Part shown: positions 1 through 7,911 of the stretch, piece by piece
Layout: every line of letters begins with the position of its first letter
How positions within the stretch are numbered: the first letter of the stretch is position 1
NCBI GenBank assembly: GCA_003456055.1
Contig: DMPG01000078.1
Location: 1,655-21,355, forward strand
DNA length: 19,701 bases
Source: Bacteroidota bacterium
Lineage (GTDB): Bacteria; Bacteroidota; Ignavibacteria; UBA10030; UBA8401
Reading direction: 5' to 3'
Notes under the pieces: model-generated
Seen by the model: only the letters and a program-made list of their open reading frames with translations
What the model was told of the DNA's origin: nothing
The model's database searches: none
Translations under genes and position numbers: made by a program

Positions 1-313
1 AATTTTTCCAATCAAAATACACTGTTCCAAGTTTGTATCGATGTTATAAAAATATTCGGTACTAGGACGATTCTGTTTTGTTAATGATTACAACTTTCCA
101 TTTTACTTTCTTCGAACAATGCTATACATCCCAATGATACTACATACCAGCATTGAACATTCGCCAGTACACTTCCGCGTCATAAGGTTTGCTTTTAAAA
201 TAGGACTTCTAAACATTGATCGCCCAGGAATAATTCTGTGCAATAACAATGTTCATCTCCTTTTTGAAAGAGTATTGAATCAGCATTGAAAAATAAAAGC
301 TGAAATATTTACA
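1..313 (-). other. Gene-free end of window; possible degraded reading frame
   Basis: No intact gene is visible downstream of the desaturase stop. On the minus strand a good Shine-Dalgarno (AAGGAG) lies directly against an ATG at 256-254. That frame reads MNIVIAQNYSWAINV and then stops. Beyond the stop it continues as protein-like segments such as KSYFKSKPYDAEVYW, interrupted by five stops (four TAG, one TAA). This could be the eroded next gene of the operon, but five stops in about 85 codons is no fewer than chance in AT-rich DNA. A second frame can start at a TTG seven bases after the SD and encodes 48 residues of no recognisable family. No convincing intrinsic terminator follows the desaturase; the 5-bp TCAGC/GCTGA inverted repeat near 280-302 is too weak. 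Confidence 0.2.
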
Positions 314-1087
314 TCATTTGAATTTTTTTTTAAATCTACGAAATGCAAACCAATGTTGTGCAAAATATCCTTTTGGGAAATTTGACATTGAAAGTCCATA
401 TCCAGATGGTTTTTCCGGACGCGGGAGATAGGCGGTTCCAAAAATCCAATCCCATAGTGCGATCTTGGTTGCATAATTTACACTATTTCCTTTTACTTTG
501 GAATGATGCCAACGATGCATTTCGGGTCCATTAATCACATATTGAAACCATCCTGAACGAACATCAATATTCGAATGAATATACATTCCCCAAACAGCAT
601 CAACGATGCCTTTGATGAGAACAACTTCTGGAGCTGCTCCGAGAAGGATGATCGGTAAAAATTCAATTGTTTGATTGATAAGAATTTCCAATGAATGTGA
701 ACGAGCTCCGGCAAGCCAATCGACATCACCAACGGAGTGATGAGCTTCGTGGATTCGGAACAGGTATTTATTCCGATGCTGCCAGCGATGAAAGAGGTAA
801 ATATAGAGGTCGTGAGTAAAGAAGAATAAGAGAAATTGTAATCCGATATGCCAATGTGAAATGATTCGAAATTGAGATATTCCCGTCACTGTATCCAGCC
901 AATTGATAAATCCAAAGATAACCCAGCTGAGAATATAGCTTTGGAAAATAGTGTACATCCCCAAGTCTGTCCAAAATCCCTCACGAAATAACGGTTGACC
1001 TTCGGTATAAGGAATAGTCCGCTCCAGACCAATAAGGATAAATGCAAAGACCGTTACAATAACCGGTGAAAGAATCTCTAAACTCAT
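314..1087 (-). CDS. Fatty acid hydroxylase / sterol desaturase family membrane enzyme
   Basis: This is a 257-residue integral membrane protein of the non-haem di-iron fatty acid hydroxylase superfamily. The histidine clusters that bind the metals are all visible: H92 with HRWQH (H100 and H104), HEAHH (113-117) and HRWHH (191-195), with further histidines at 131 and 171. Hydrophobic helices cover roughly 7-22, 46-63, 80-98 and 140-165. Length and motif order match the bacterial branch of the family, which hydroxylates or desaturates lipid chains or terpenoids using O2. The ATG lies 5 bp after the NeuB-like gene's TAA stop, so it is the last gene of the nine-gene run. In that setting its substrate may be a lipid carrier or the lipid part of a glycolipid. 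Family assignment is firm; the substrate is unknown. Confidence 0.9.
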   Translation of the reverse strand: MSLEILSPVIVTVFAFILIGLERTIPYTEGQPLFREGFWTDLGMYTIFQSYILSWVIFGFINWLDTVTGISQFRIISHWHIGLQFLLFFFTHDLYIYLFHRWQHRNKYLFRIHEAHHSVGDVDWLAGARSHSLEILINQTIEFLPIILLGAAPEVVLIKGIVDAVWGMYIHSNIDVRSGWFQYVINGPEMHRWHHSKVKGNSVNYATKIALWDWIFGTAYLPRPEKPSGYGLSMSNFPKGYFAQHWFAFRRFKKKFK

Positions 1088-1092
1088 TTGAA

Positions 1093-1983
1093 TTATGCGG
1101 CTATCGTTTCACGAATTCTGCGGAGTTTTTTGCGCGGACCAAGTTCGCTTTCGTATACTTTCTTTACTCCATCTCCGAACGCTTTTTCGATATCGCGAAT
1201 ATTGGAGACGAGCCGCATCAAACCTCCAATTTCAACCGATGCGGCTTGGTCGCTTCCCCACATTGCACGGTCAAGAGTAATGTGGCGTTCAACAAATGTT
1301 GCACCCAATGCAACCGCTGCCCACGTCGGCGCCAATCCGGTTTCGTGACCGGAATAACCAATCGGACAATTCGGATATTTTGCTTTTAATGTCTGGATCA
1401 TTTTTAAATTCAATTCTTCAGGAGGACAGGGATATGTTGACGTGGAATGTGCAATAAGAATATTCTCTGTTCCAAGTTCATGTATTGCATTTTCAATCTC
1501 GTTTTGCGTAGACATTCCTGTTGAAAGAATTAATGGCTTTCCTGTTGCTTGTTTTTTCTTCAGAAGGGAAATATCCGTTAAAGCGGCAGATGCCGCTTTG
1601 TAGCAAACAGGGTTGAATTGTTCCATAAAATCAACTGATTCTTCGTCCCAACATGAAGCAAACCACATGATTTTTCTGTCTTTGCAGTAGCGGTCAATTT
1701 CGGAATATTGGTCAGCACTAAATTCCACCATATAACGATATTCAAGATAGGTCATTTTTCCCCACGGCGTTTCCCGGATAATATCACGCTGTTCTTTCGG
1801 AACGCACAATTCGGGAGTTCTTTTTTGAAATTTTACCGCATCGCATCCGGCAAGCGCCGCACCATCAATTAATTTTTTTGCAATGTCCATCGAGCCGTTA
1901 TGGTTAATACCGATTTCTCCAATAACAAATACTCGTTCTCCTTCACCAACAAGCTGATGACCAATGTGAATTTTGTTACTCAT
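1093..1983 (-). CDS. NeuB/SpsE-family nonulosonate synthase lacking the SAF domain
   Basis: The 296-residue protein is the TIM-barrel part of the N-acetylneuraminate synthase family, which condenses phosphoenolpyruvate with a sugar aldehyde to make a 3-deoxy-ulosonic acid. Visible motifs are EIGINHNG (23-30), KFQKR (51-55), YKAASAAL (128-135), LSTGMST (153-159), HSTSTYP (179-185), GYSGHETG (209-216) and ERHITLD (232-238). H213 and H234 are the expected metal ligands. Classical members are about 340-350 residues and end in a SAF (antifreeze-like) domain that reaches the partner active site; this one stops at about 296, just after KKLRRIR. The next gene starts 5 bp later, so there is no room for a frameshifted SAF. 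The start follows a good SD (GGAGG, 6-nt spacer). It sits 55 bp after the SDR gene. The family is certain, the exact sugar is not. Confidence 0.9.
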   Translation of the reverse strand: MSNKIHIGHQLVGEGERVFVIGEIGINHNGSMDIAKKLIDGAALAGCDAVKFQKRTPELCVPKEQRDIIRETPWGKMTYLEYRYMVEFSADQYSEIDRYCKDRKIMWFASCWDEESVDFMEQFNPVCYKAASAALTDISLLKKKQATGKPLILSTGMSTQNEIENAIHELGTENILIAHSTSTYPCPPEELNLKMIQTLKAKYPNCPIGYSGHETGLAPTWAAVALGATFVERHITLDRAMWGSDQAASVEIGGLMRLVSNIRDIEKAFGDGVKKVYESELGPRKKLRRIRETIAA

Positions 1984-2038
1984 AAGATCCCTCCATTAGT
2001 TTGATTGGTTTGTAAATATTATTTGTTTTCAATCTGTT

Positions 2039-2857
2039 TCACCATGCGGTCCAACCGCCATCAACAACAAGGTTTGCTCCGGTCATATAACTTGAAGCGT
2101 CGCTCGCTAAAAAAACCAATGCACCTTTGTAATCGGTCGGTTTTGCCATTCTTCCCATTGGCGTTTTCGAGGAATAATTCCGGATAAAATATTCGTCTTG
2201 TCCGTTTTCTACACCTCCAGGACACAATGCGTTGACTCGAACCCCTTTTTTTGCCCAATACGTTGCAAGGAATTTAGTGAATGAGATCACTGCACCTTTT
2301 GTGGTTGGATAGGATGGAGATTTAAAAAATGGTTGAGTTCCATCGGGCTTTTCATAAATCGATTGATCAGGCGCAACTAATCCGTACGTTGATGCTACGT
2401 TGATAATACTTCCACTTCCATTTTCCGCCATTACCGTTCCAAGAATTTGAGAACATAGGAACATTCCAGTGATATTTACATCCAATGATTTTTGCCAAAG
2501 TTCAAGAGGATAATTTTCAAACTTTGATTGTTCTGCCGCTGAAGTAGGGTTTTCAAATTTATCGTTGATAGCAGCATTGTTGACAAGAATATCGACCTCT
2601 CCAAATTTATCGATTACCATATTGCGTAAATTTTCAAGAGACGAGCGACTTGTGATGTCAGCACCAATACCAAATGTTTCGTTCAGTGTTGCAGCCTGTA
2701 ACTCTTCTGCAAATATCTCACATTCATTTTTATCAATATCAGTAATAACAACATTTGCTCCTGCCTCTGCCAGGGCAATACAATGCTGTTTCCCAATCAA
2801 CCCCATCGAGCCGGTGACAATTGCGACTTTATTTTTAAGAGAAAAAAGATCCGTCAT
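2039..2857 (-). CDS. SDR-family NAD(P)-dependent oxidoreductase
   Basis: The 272-residue protein is a classical short-chain dehydrogenase/reductase. It has the nucleotide-binding motif TGSMGLIG (15-22), a variant in which the usual sixth-position Gly is Leu, as is common in polysaccharide-cluster SDRs. NNAAIN (93-98) stabilises the sheet, and catalytic S156, Y183 and K187 are in NVASTYG and SYPTTK. D40 at the end of the second strand favours NAD(H), which is inference. The C-terminus (GANLVVDGG) is typical. Its ATG overlaps the TAA of the upstream aminotransferase by one base (TAATG), implying coupled translation. Resemblance to 3-oxoacyl-ACP reductases is only family-level; next to NeuB-like and SpsF-like genes it probably oxidises or reduces a sugar. 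In Campylobacter a similar SDR (PtmA) accompanies legionaminic acid genes. Confidence 0.9.
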   Translation of the reverse strand: MTDLFSLKNKVAIVTGSMGLIGKQHCIALAEAGANVVITDIDKNECEIFAEELQAATLNETFGIGADITSRSSLENLRNMVIDKFGEVDILVNNAAINDKFENPTSAAEQSKFENYPLELWQKSLDVNITGMFLCSQILGTVMAENGSGSIINVASTYGLVAPDQSIYEKPDGTQPFFKSPSYPTTKGAVISFTKFLATYWAKKGVRVNALCPGGVENGQDEYFIRNYSSKTPMGRMAKPTDYKGALVFLASDASSYMTGANLVVDGGWTAW

Positions 2858-4191
2858 TATGCTACCTTTTTCGGTTTCATATTGAAGTTACTCGTTTTAC
2901 GAAATACCGGTTCAACTGGTTCGCCACGAAGTGCTGCACGAACATTTTTTGTTTCAACAACTTTTTTAAGCATCGGAAGAATTTCACGATACGCAGAAAG
3001 TGTATATTCAATATCAGAATCCATGTGTGAAAAACTCATATTATGGAATCCAGTCCACAAAATTCCCCGTTTGATCAATTCCTGTTGAACGAACGATTTC
3101 ATTTCCAATGGATTTCCACAGCTTGAATCAAATGAAACAATTGTACGACATCCAAATCCTGAACATCGTGTGAATGCGATACCAAGATCATCTGCAAGCT
3201 GATTGTATCCGGACTTTAATTTGTTTCCTTGAAATGATAAATATCCGGGAACATGTTTGTCCCGAAGTTCTTCAATCGTCACCTTTGCTGCAGCAAGTGA
3301 TAATGCTTCACCCCCAAACGTTGTAAAGAAGAAAACATCTTTCTCAAGCAACTGCATTACATCTTTTCGTCCTGTAAGGATTGAAAGCGGCATTCCATTG
3401 GCCACTGCTTTTGAAAAACAAGCAAGATCTGCTTTCACCCCAAAATATTCCTGTGCACCTCCTACGGCAAGCCGAAACCCGGTCCACATTTCATCAAAAA
3501 TCAACAACGTGCCATTCTGTTGACATACTTCTTTTAACCGGTGAAGAAAGTTTTCTTTAGGAGCTTCAAAAACAATCGGTTCGAGAATAATGCACGCAGT
3601 ATCATTGTCAATCGAATCAATGACCGATTGAATATCGTTGTAATTAAAAGTGTAGGTTAAATCTTGCGTAGTCTGTGGAATCCCGTTGTTTCGGTCGGTA
3701 ACGCCGATATACCAATCATGCCAGCCATGATAACCGCAGCAAAGCACTTTATTTCTCTTTGTAAATGCGCGCGCAAGTCGAACAGCCGCAGTGGCAACGT
3801 CGCACCCGGTTTTGCTGAAACGAACTGATTCTGCATTGGGAACAATCGATTGAACCAATTCTGCAACTTCTACTTCAAGAGGATGCATCAAAGAGAATGT
3901 TATACCATCTTCCAATTGCTTTTTAATTGCATCATTGACTGCTGGGTAAGAATATCCAAGTGAAAGAGGACCAACTCCCATTGTGTAGTCAAGAAATTCA
4001 TTTCCATCAACATCCCACACGCGAGCACCTTTTCCTCGAGCTAGATATTTTGGAGCAACTCCTTTAATGTATTGTCCGGGACCTTTGGCTAATGTTTGTG
4101 TGACAGAGGGAATCAATCCCAATGCTCGCGAATATAACTCATCTGATTGTTCAATAGTCGGATATTGTTCGTTAAAAGATACTGTATTCAT
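2857..4191 (-). CDS. Class-III PLP aminotransferase, glutamate-1-semialdehyde aminomutase-like
   Basis: This 444-residue fold-type I PLP enzyme resembles HemL. Features include GCDVATAAVRLARAFT (129-144), the CGYHGWHDWYIG aromatic motif (152-163), the PLP-phosphate-binding Asp in IFDEMWTGFR (D233), and the Schiff-base lysine in FSKAVANGMPLS (K261). It is slightly longer than HemL (about 430) because of a basic tail ending in PKKVA. There is no haem gene nearby; its neighbours are a transketolase pair, an SDR, an SpsF-type and a NeuB-type gene, so transamination of a keto or aldehyde sugar is more likely than haem synthesis. The ATG is preceded by AGGAG with a 4-nt spacer and lies 9 bp after the transketolase C-subunit gene. 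Fold and cofactor are secure; the sugar role is inferred from context. Confidence 0.88.
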   Translation of the reverse strand: MNTVSFNEQYPTIEQSDELYSRALGLIPSVTQTLAKGPGQYIKGVAPKYLARGKGARVWDVDGNEFLDYTMGVGPLSLGYSYPAVNDAIKKQLEDGITFSLMHPLEVEVAELVQSIVPNAESVRFSKTGCDVATAAVRLARAFTKRNKVLCCGYHGWHDWYIGVTDRNNGIPQTTQDLTYTFNYNDIQSVIDSIDNDTACIILEPIVFEAPKENFLHRLKEVCQQNGTLLIFDEMWTGFRLAVGGAQEYFGVKADLACFSKAVANGMPLSILTGRKDVMQLLEKDVFFFTTFGGEALSLAAAKVTIEELRDKHVPGYLSFQGNKLKSGYNQLADDLGIAFTRCSGFGCRTIVSFDSSCGNPLEMKSFVQQELIKRGILWTGFHNMSFSHMDSDIEYTLSAYREILPMLKKVVETKNVRAALRGEPVEPVFRKTSNFNMKPKKVA

Positions 4192-4200
4192 AAAACTCCT

Positions 4201-5157
4201 TTACAAAATGGGTTCTACATGCTTTTCGTGAAGCTCTGTTTCGATGCCTTTTTCTAAGTTGTGTAAATGCACCGCAATTTTTGAGGCAATTTGCTCACCG
4301 GTGAATCCTTCGTATGCTAAAACATCATGTAATAATGCTGGTTTAAACCATTGATGTTCCAAAGCGATTGGTAATACATTCGATCTCAATGAATGTTTAA
4401 GAAATATTTCACCGACAATTGAAAACAATCCGCCGGTAAGAAAGTGGTCCTCAATTGTGACGAGTAGTGTACACTCTTTTGCAGCATTGATGATCGCTTC
4501 CGTATCGATCGGTTTCAGCGTTCTCATATTGATAAACCGAACAGAGATACCTTTTTTCTCTAAAATTTCTTTTGCCCTCCACGATTCTTTTGTCATAAAA
4601 CCGTAGGTTAACAGCGCAACGTCCAATCCATCACCGAGTATTTCTGCTTTGCCAATAACAAACTTATCGTAATGTTTCACAATTGGTTGAAGTGTAGTGT
4701 ATCGAACGTACCAAGGCGATTTGTCTTCAATAATCTGAGGGAGTCCTTCAACAAGTTCTTCGTGATCAGCGGGACAAAAAACTCTCATATTTGGAATTCC
4801 GCGCATTAACGAAACATCTTCAATTGCTTGATGGGTTGGTCCATTCGCTTCAGATAAAAATCCCGGAACACCGCCGACAAGTTTTACCGGAAGATTTCCA
4901 ATTCCGACATCCGTGCGAATAAATTCAAATGCTCGAAGCGTAAGGAATGTTGCAAGTGCGTGAACAATTGGTATTCTGCCTCGAAGTGCTAATCCTGCCG
5001 CCGCTCCAATCATCGTTTGTTCGGTAATTCCAACATCGATAAAACGTTTCCCAAGTATTTCCGGTAAATTACGGATCGCGGCACGGTTTTCCGCCGTCAT
5101 CACAACAAGGTTTTGATTGTATTCGGAAATTTCTTTTAGTTTTTCTTCGTAGTTCAT
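4201..5157 (-). CDS. Transketolase C-terminal subunit (split enzyme)
   Basis: At 318 residues this is the pyrimidine-binding plus C-terminal half of a transketolase, which works with the N-terminal subunit encoded just upstream. The Glu that activates thiamine diphosphate is E46 in FIDVGITEQ. GPTHQAIED (106-114) is the usual substrate-channel motif, and VFCPADHEE (126-134) marks the end of the Pyr domain. The remaining residues form the C-terminal domain (for instance SVRFINMRTLKPID). The ATG is 2 bp after the N-subunit TAA, so the two are translated together at a likely 1:1 ratio. Split transketolases occur both in central metabolism and in surface-polysaccharide clusters. The latter setting applies here, so a specialised two-carbon transfer in sugar synthesis is plausible but not shown. 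Confidence 0.9.
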   Translation of the reverse strand: MNYEEKLKEISEYNQNLVVMTAENRAAIRNLPEILGKRFIDVGITEQTMIGAAAGLALRGRIPIVHALATFLTLRAFEFIRTDVGIGNLPVKLVGGVPGFLSEANGPTHQAIEDVSLMRGIPNMRVFCPADHEELVEGLPQIIEDKSPWYVRYTTLQPIVKHYDKFVIGKAEILGDGLDVALLTYGFMTKESWRAKEILEKKGISVRFINMRTLKPIDTEAIINAAKECTLLVTIEDHFLTGGLFSIVGEIFLKHSLRSNVLPIALEHQWFKPALLHDVLAYEGFTGEQIASKIAVHLHNLEKGIETELHEKHVEPIL

Positions 5158-5159
5158 TC

Positions 5160-6017
5160 TTATCTCACCATTAAAGTTTCAGCGGTTAATTCACTCATTT
5201 TTTCTCCATGTAATTCGTCGAGAAGCATTTCAACTTCTTTGTGAGAGAAGTTCACGAACCAACGGTCAGCACGTCTTTCAATACTTGGCAATCCTTTACC
5301 ACGAACCGTATCGGCAATGACAACATTTGGTCGTTCTGCAGTGAATGGAATTTGTGTAAGTGCATTTTCCAACTGTTCAAAGTCATGTCCATTGATCCGT
5401 TTTACCCAGCAACCAAACGCTTTAAATTTATTATCGATTGATTCCAGCGGAATCAATTCTTCGGTTTTGATATTCGCTTGAAACTCATTCCGGTCTACAA
5501 TGATCACCAGATTGTCTAATTTATATGCTGATGCAACAAGCAATCCTTCCCAAATTGATCCTTCATTCAATTCACCGTCTCCGAGAACAACAAATACACG
5601 ATTCTTTCCTCCACGCATTTTAATATCGAGTGCAATACCGATGGAAACCGAAAGGAGATGCCCAAGAGAACCGGAATGAAATTCAACACCGGGAATTTTT
5701 CTGTTTGGATGCCAGTAAATTGAATCATTCGTTTTGAGATGATTCTTTAGCCGTTCTTCGCTGATGAATCCAAGCTCTGCCAAAGTTCCATAAAGAGCCG
5801 GTACATCGTGTCCTTTTGAAAGCAGTAAATAATCTCGATTTGGATCCTGAAGTAATGAAGGGGAGACATTCAATGCCTTGGAATAGAGATACACAAGGAT
5901 ATCCGTGCATGAAAGTGAAGCGCCGATAAAACATCCTCCATCAGTTGACATTCGGATGATGTGTTCACGGACGCGAAGTGAACGTAATTCAAGTTCGATA
6001 ATCTGTTGATCGGTCAT
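5160..6017 (-). CDS. Transketolase N-terminal subunit (split enzyme)
   Basis: The 285-residue protein is the pyrophosphate-binding half of transketolase. The thiamine-diphosphate/Mg motif begins at GDGELNEG (146-153) and ends at the Asn in DRNEFQAN (about N177), the usual GDG-x(~27)-N arrangement. SKGH (67-70) and HSGSLGH (114-120) supply the active-site histidines seen in this family. It pairs with the following gene to give a complete enzyme of about 600 residues, close to full-length transketolase. The ATG lies 3 bp after the stop of the SpsF-like gene. It could be the cell's only transketolase that happens to sit here, but tight packing between nucleotidyltransferase and aminotransferase genes argues for a pathway-specific job. 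Confidence 0.9.
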   Translation of the reverse strand: MTDQQIIELELRSLRVREHIIRMSTDGGCFIGASLSCTDILVYLYSKALNVSPSLLQDPNRDYLLLSKGHDVPALYGTLAELGFISEERLKNHLKTNDSIYWHPNRKIPGVEFHSGSLGHLLSVSIGIALDIKMRGGKNRVFVVLGDGELNEGSIWEGLLVASAYKLDNLVIIVDRNEFQANIKTEELIPLESIDNKFKAFGCWVKRINGHDFEQLENALTQIPFTAERPNVVIADTVRGKGLPSIERRADRWFVNFSHKEVEMLLDELHGEKMSELTAETLMVR

Positions 6018-6020
6018 GAT

Positions 6021-6824
6021 TCAAATAAGTTGTTTTGTTTGATCTGCTGAAACAGTTTTCAGCTCGCCAAGGTGATTACGATACCAATTTACCCCGGCAT
6101 ATTTTTCATTTATTGTCCGGATTTTTGGTTTTGTTTCCAGTAACTCTAATATTTCGTCCAACGAAAAATTAGGATTACGATTCGTCCACAATTCATCATA
6201 AATGATTTTGATAAATTCATAATCTTCCGGATAATCAATTGTCCAACGATGAGACATTGAATAATTAAGTCCAGATTCCCATTCGAGATTTCCTATTTTA
6301 AATCGTTCTGGGTTTTCCCATATGAATGGTGTTGTATGTTCACGTTCATAAATCTTTTCTGCTTCAAACCATGCAACTTCCAAACTCTCAAATGTCATCA
6401 CTTCAACATCATTTCCGTCAGGAAACGTGGCAGGATGAAGGTTACTGACATAATCATAAAAATTGTTTGATTGTGAATTAAACTGTAATACTTGACCAAT
6501 CACCGATGGATCAATTAACGGACAATCCGAAGGAATTTTAACAATAATATCTGCGTGCTCTTCTTTCGCCGCTTTATAATGCCGATCCAATAGATCAGTA
6601 GGATGTCCACTGAAACAGTTCACGTTAATTTTCTTGCATAGTGTTCGAATCGGTTCATCACTCTCATCTATTGTTGTAGCCACAACAATTTCATTTCGCC
6701 CTGAAACAGTTTGCACACGCTCGATCATTCTTTGCAGAAGCGGTGCGCCTGCAAGCGGCATCATCACCTTATTGGGCAACCGAGTTGAACCGGTTCGTGC
6801 TTGAATGACAATTAACGTTTTCAC
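6021..6824 (-). CDS. SpsF-type cytidylyltransferase (CMP-sugar synthetase family)
   Basis: This 267-residue nucleotidyltransferase belongs to the cytidylyltransferase family that includes NeuA, KdsB and spore-coat SpsF. The nucleotide-binding signature QARTGSTRLPNKVM (8-21) and the metal-binding segment IPSDCPLIDP (97-106, D100) are clear. The C-terminal part (SHRWTIDYPEDYEFIK) is typical of SpsF. The expected reaction is activation of an ulosonic acid with CTP to give CMP-sugar and pyrophosphate, matching a NeuB-like gene in the same operon, as in the Bacillus spsE-spsF pair. Its start overlaps the stop of the upstream transferase gene by 4 bp (ATGA), and it is 3 bp from the transketolase N gene. 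Family confidence is high; the acceptor sugar is unknown. Confidence 0.85.
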   Translation of the reverse strand: MKTLIVIQARTGSTRLPNKVMMPLAGAPLLQRMIERVQTVSGRNEIVVATTIDESDEPIRTLCKKINVNCFSGHPTDLLDRHYKAAKEEHADIIVKIPSDCPLIDPSVIGQVLQFNSQSNNFYDYVSNLHPATFPDGNDVEVMTFESLEVAWFEAEKIYEREHTTPFIWENPERFKIGNLEWESGLNYSMSHRWTIDYPEDYEFIKIIYDELWTNRNPNFSLDEILELLETKPKIRTINEKYAGVNWYRNHLGELKTVSADQTKQLI

Positions 6825-7882
6825 AATGCTTTCGGAAAGAGGTGGATCAATTTTGTCTTATATTTTTTCTTCAAGATCTTACCAAGCTTACTTTCTTTCT
6901 GTTGGAACGGAATAATATTAGTTTCAGATAATTCGATCACTTCACGACATACATCCGCTATGTTTTTTGCTGCTGAATTGTTCTGAAGAGGGGTCAATCG
7001 CTTTAATTCTTTAATTGAAAAATTCGAATACACTTCTTTGCCAAGAGCGATTCCAACATACACAGTTGAAGAGAATTGCGTTATCAGCACGTCACAATTT
7101 GCTATCATTTCTTCGGTATTACCGGACGGGTAGATGAGTGCCTTTGGAGCGTATCGTTTGATCTCTGCGGTTGCTCGAACAGTATTTTCATTCGGATGCA
7201 ATTTAAAGATCAATAATCGTCCGTTTGCTTTTTTGACTGCATCAAGGATGATTTTTTTTCGATTCTCGATTTTCACGGTTTCACGGGAATCAGAAGTGCA
7301 GACAAGTACAAAATGCTTGTGTGGAAAATTATTATTAAGGTATTTCTTACAATTATCAAAATTTGGTATTCCTGTAACAACGATCTTTTCCGGTTTAACA
7401 CCTTTTCGGATAAATAGATCGCTGTACCCTTCACTTGCCACACAGAATTTCACATATGCATCGCTTAACCCCATCGTCGATGTACTTGCAGACCAGCGCG
7501 GCATCAAATGCAATTTTACTAGATGGTACGCCCAGTTTTCAGGATCAGTCATTCCTTCTTGGACGAGAATTATTTTTTTTTCAAGAATATTACTGGGAAC
7601 AACAAGGTCAGCGCAGGTTAGCACGAGATCATATGAATGGCGAACGCCTCTGAAATCGATCTGCAATTTGTGGGTGTTAAGATATCGGAGGCATTGGTCA
7701 ACAAACCGGTTTCCCATTATGGACATTTCCGTTAATCCTATCCTGCGCATGAACTCTACATGTCCGGTGGCATAAAACGGTGTGAAATAACAGTCAAATT
7801 CATTCATCAAATGGATAGCAATTTGATGCATTTGTGTTGTTTGGTTTTTTGAACCGCAAATAAGAAGGATCTTTTTCTTCAT
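6821..7882 (-). CDS. Putative GT-B transferase, CDP-glycerol glycerophosphotransferase-like
   Basis: I chose the ATG at 7882 (353 residues) over an in-frame TTG two codons upstream; neither has a Shine-Dalgarno. The protein begins KKKILLICGSKNQTTQMHQIA, a Rossmann strand-loop-helix of a GT-B fold. Its second half carries KLHPNE (about 227-232) and NCDVLITQFSSTVYVGIALG (about 262-281). These are the donor-side motifs of CDP-glycerol glycerophosphotransferases and related capsule transferases, where the Ser-Ser pair binds the nucleotide phosphate. It lacks a transmembrane segment and ends in a basic tail (KKKYKTKLIHLFPK) that could bind the membrane. It overlaps the SpsF gene by 4 bp. Transfer of the CMP-activated product onto an acceptor is a reasonable guess. 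A UDP-GlcNAc 2-epimerase-like fold is the main alternative. Confidence 0.6.
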   Translation of the reverse strand: MKKKILLICGSKNQTTQMHQIAIHLMNEFDCYFTPFYATGHVEFMRRIGLTEMSIMGNRFVDQCLRYLNTHKLQIDFRGVRHSYDLVLTCADLVVPSNILEKKIILVQEGMTDPENWAYHLVKLHLMPRWSASTSTMGLSDAYVKFCVASEGYSDLFIRKGVKPEKIVVTGIPNFDNCKKYLNNNFPHKHFVLVCTSDSRETVKIENRKKIILDAVKKANGRLLIFKLHPNENTVRATAEIKRYAPKALIYPSGNTEEMIANCDVLITQFSSTVYVGIALGKEVYSNFSIKELKRLTPLQNNSAAKNIADVCREVIELSETNIIPFQQKESKLGKILKKKYKTKLIHLFPKAL

Positions 7883-7911
7883 AAGCAATAATCAAGAATT
7901 GGGGCCGGAGT

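Noticed and set aside
1..256. Reading the in-frame TAG codons near the left edge as recoded sense codons
   Set aside because: There is no sign of amber suppression, a TAA also interrupts the frame, and the number of stops is no lower than chance.
2900..2935. The aminotransferase tail reads LRGEPVEPVF, similar to the RGEPVEP peptide encoded by dispersed palindromic repeats in some bacteria
   Set aside because: There is no second copy in the window and no palindrome around it, and a PV-x-PVFRK ending is plausible for this aminotransferase group, so an inserted repeat is not supported.
2857..4191. Assigning the GSA-aminomutase-like gene to haem synthesis as hemL
   Set aside because: There are no haem neighbours, and the gene is embedded between sugar-pathway genes with coupled starts; HemL similarity is family-level only.
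7134..7775. 213-codon plus-strand frame antisense to the GT-B transferase gene
   Set aside because: It is fully contained within a gene with clear transferase motifs, has no SD and no recognisable domains; a shadow frame.
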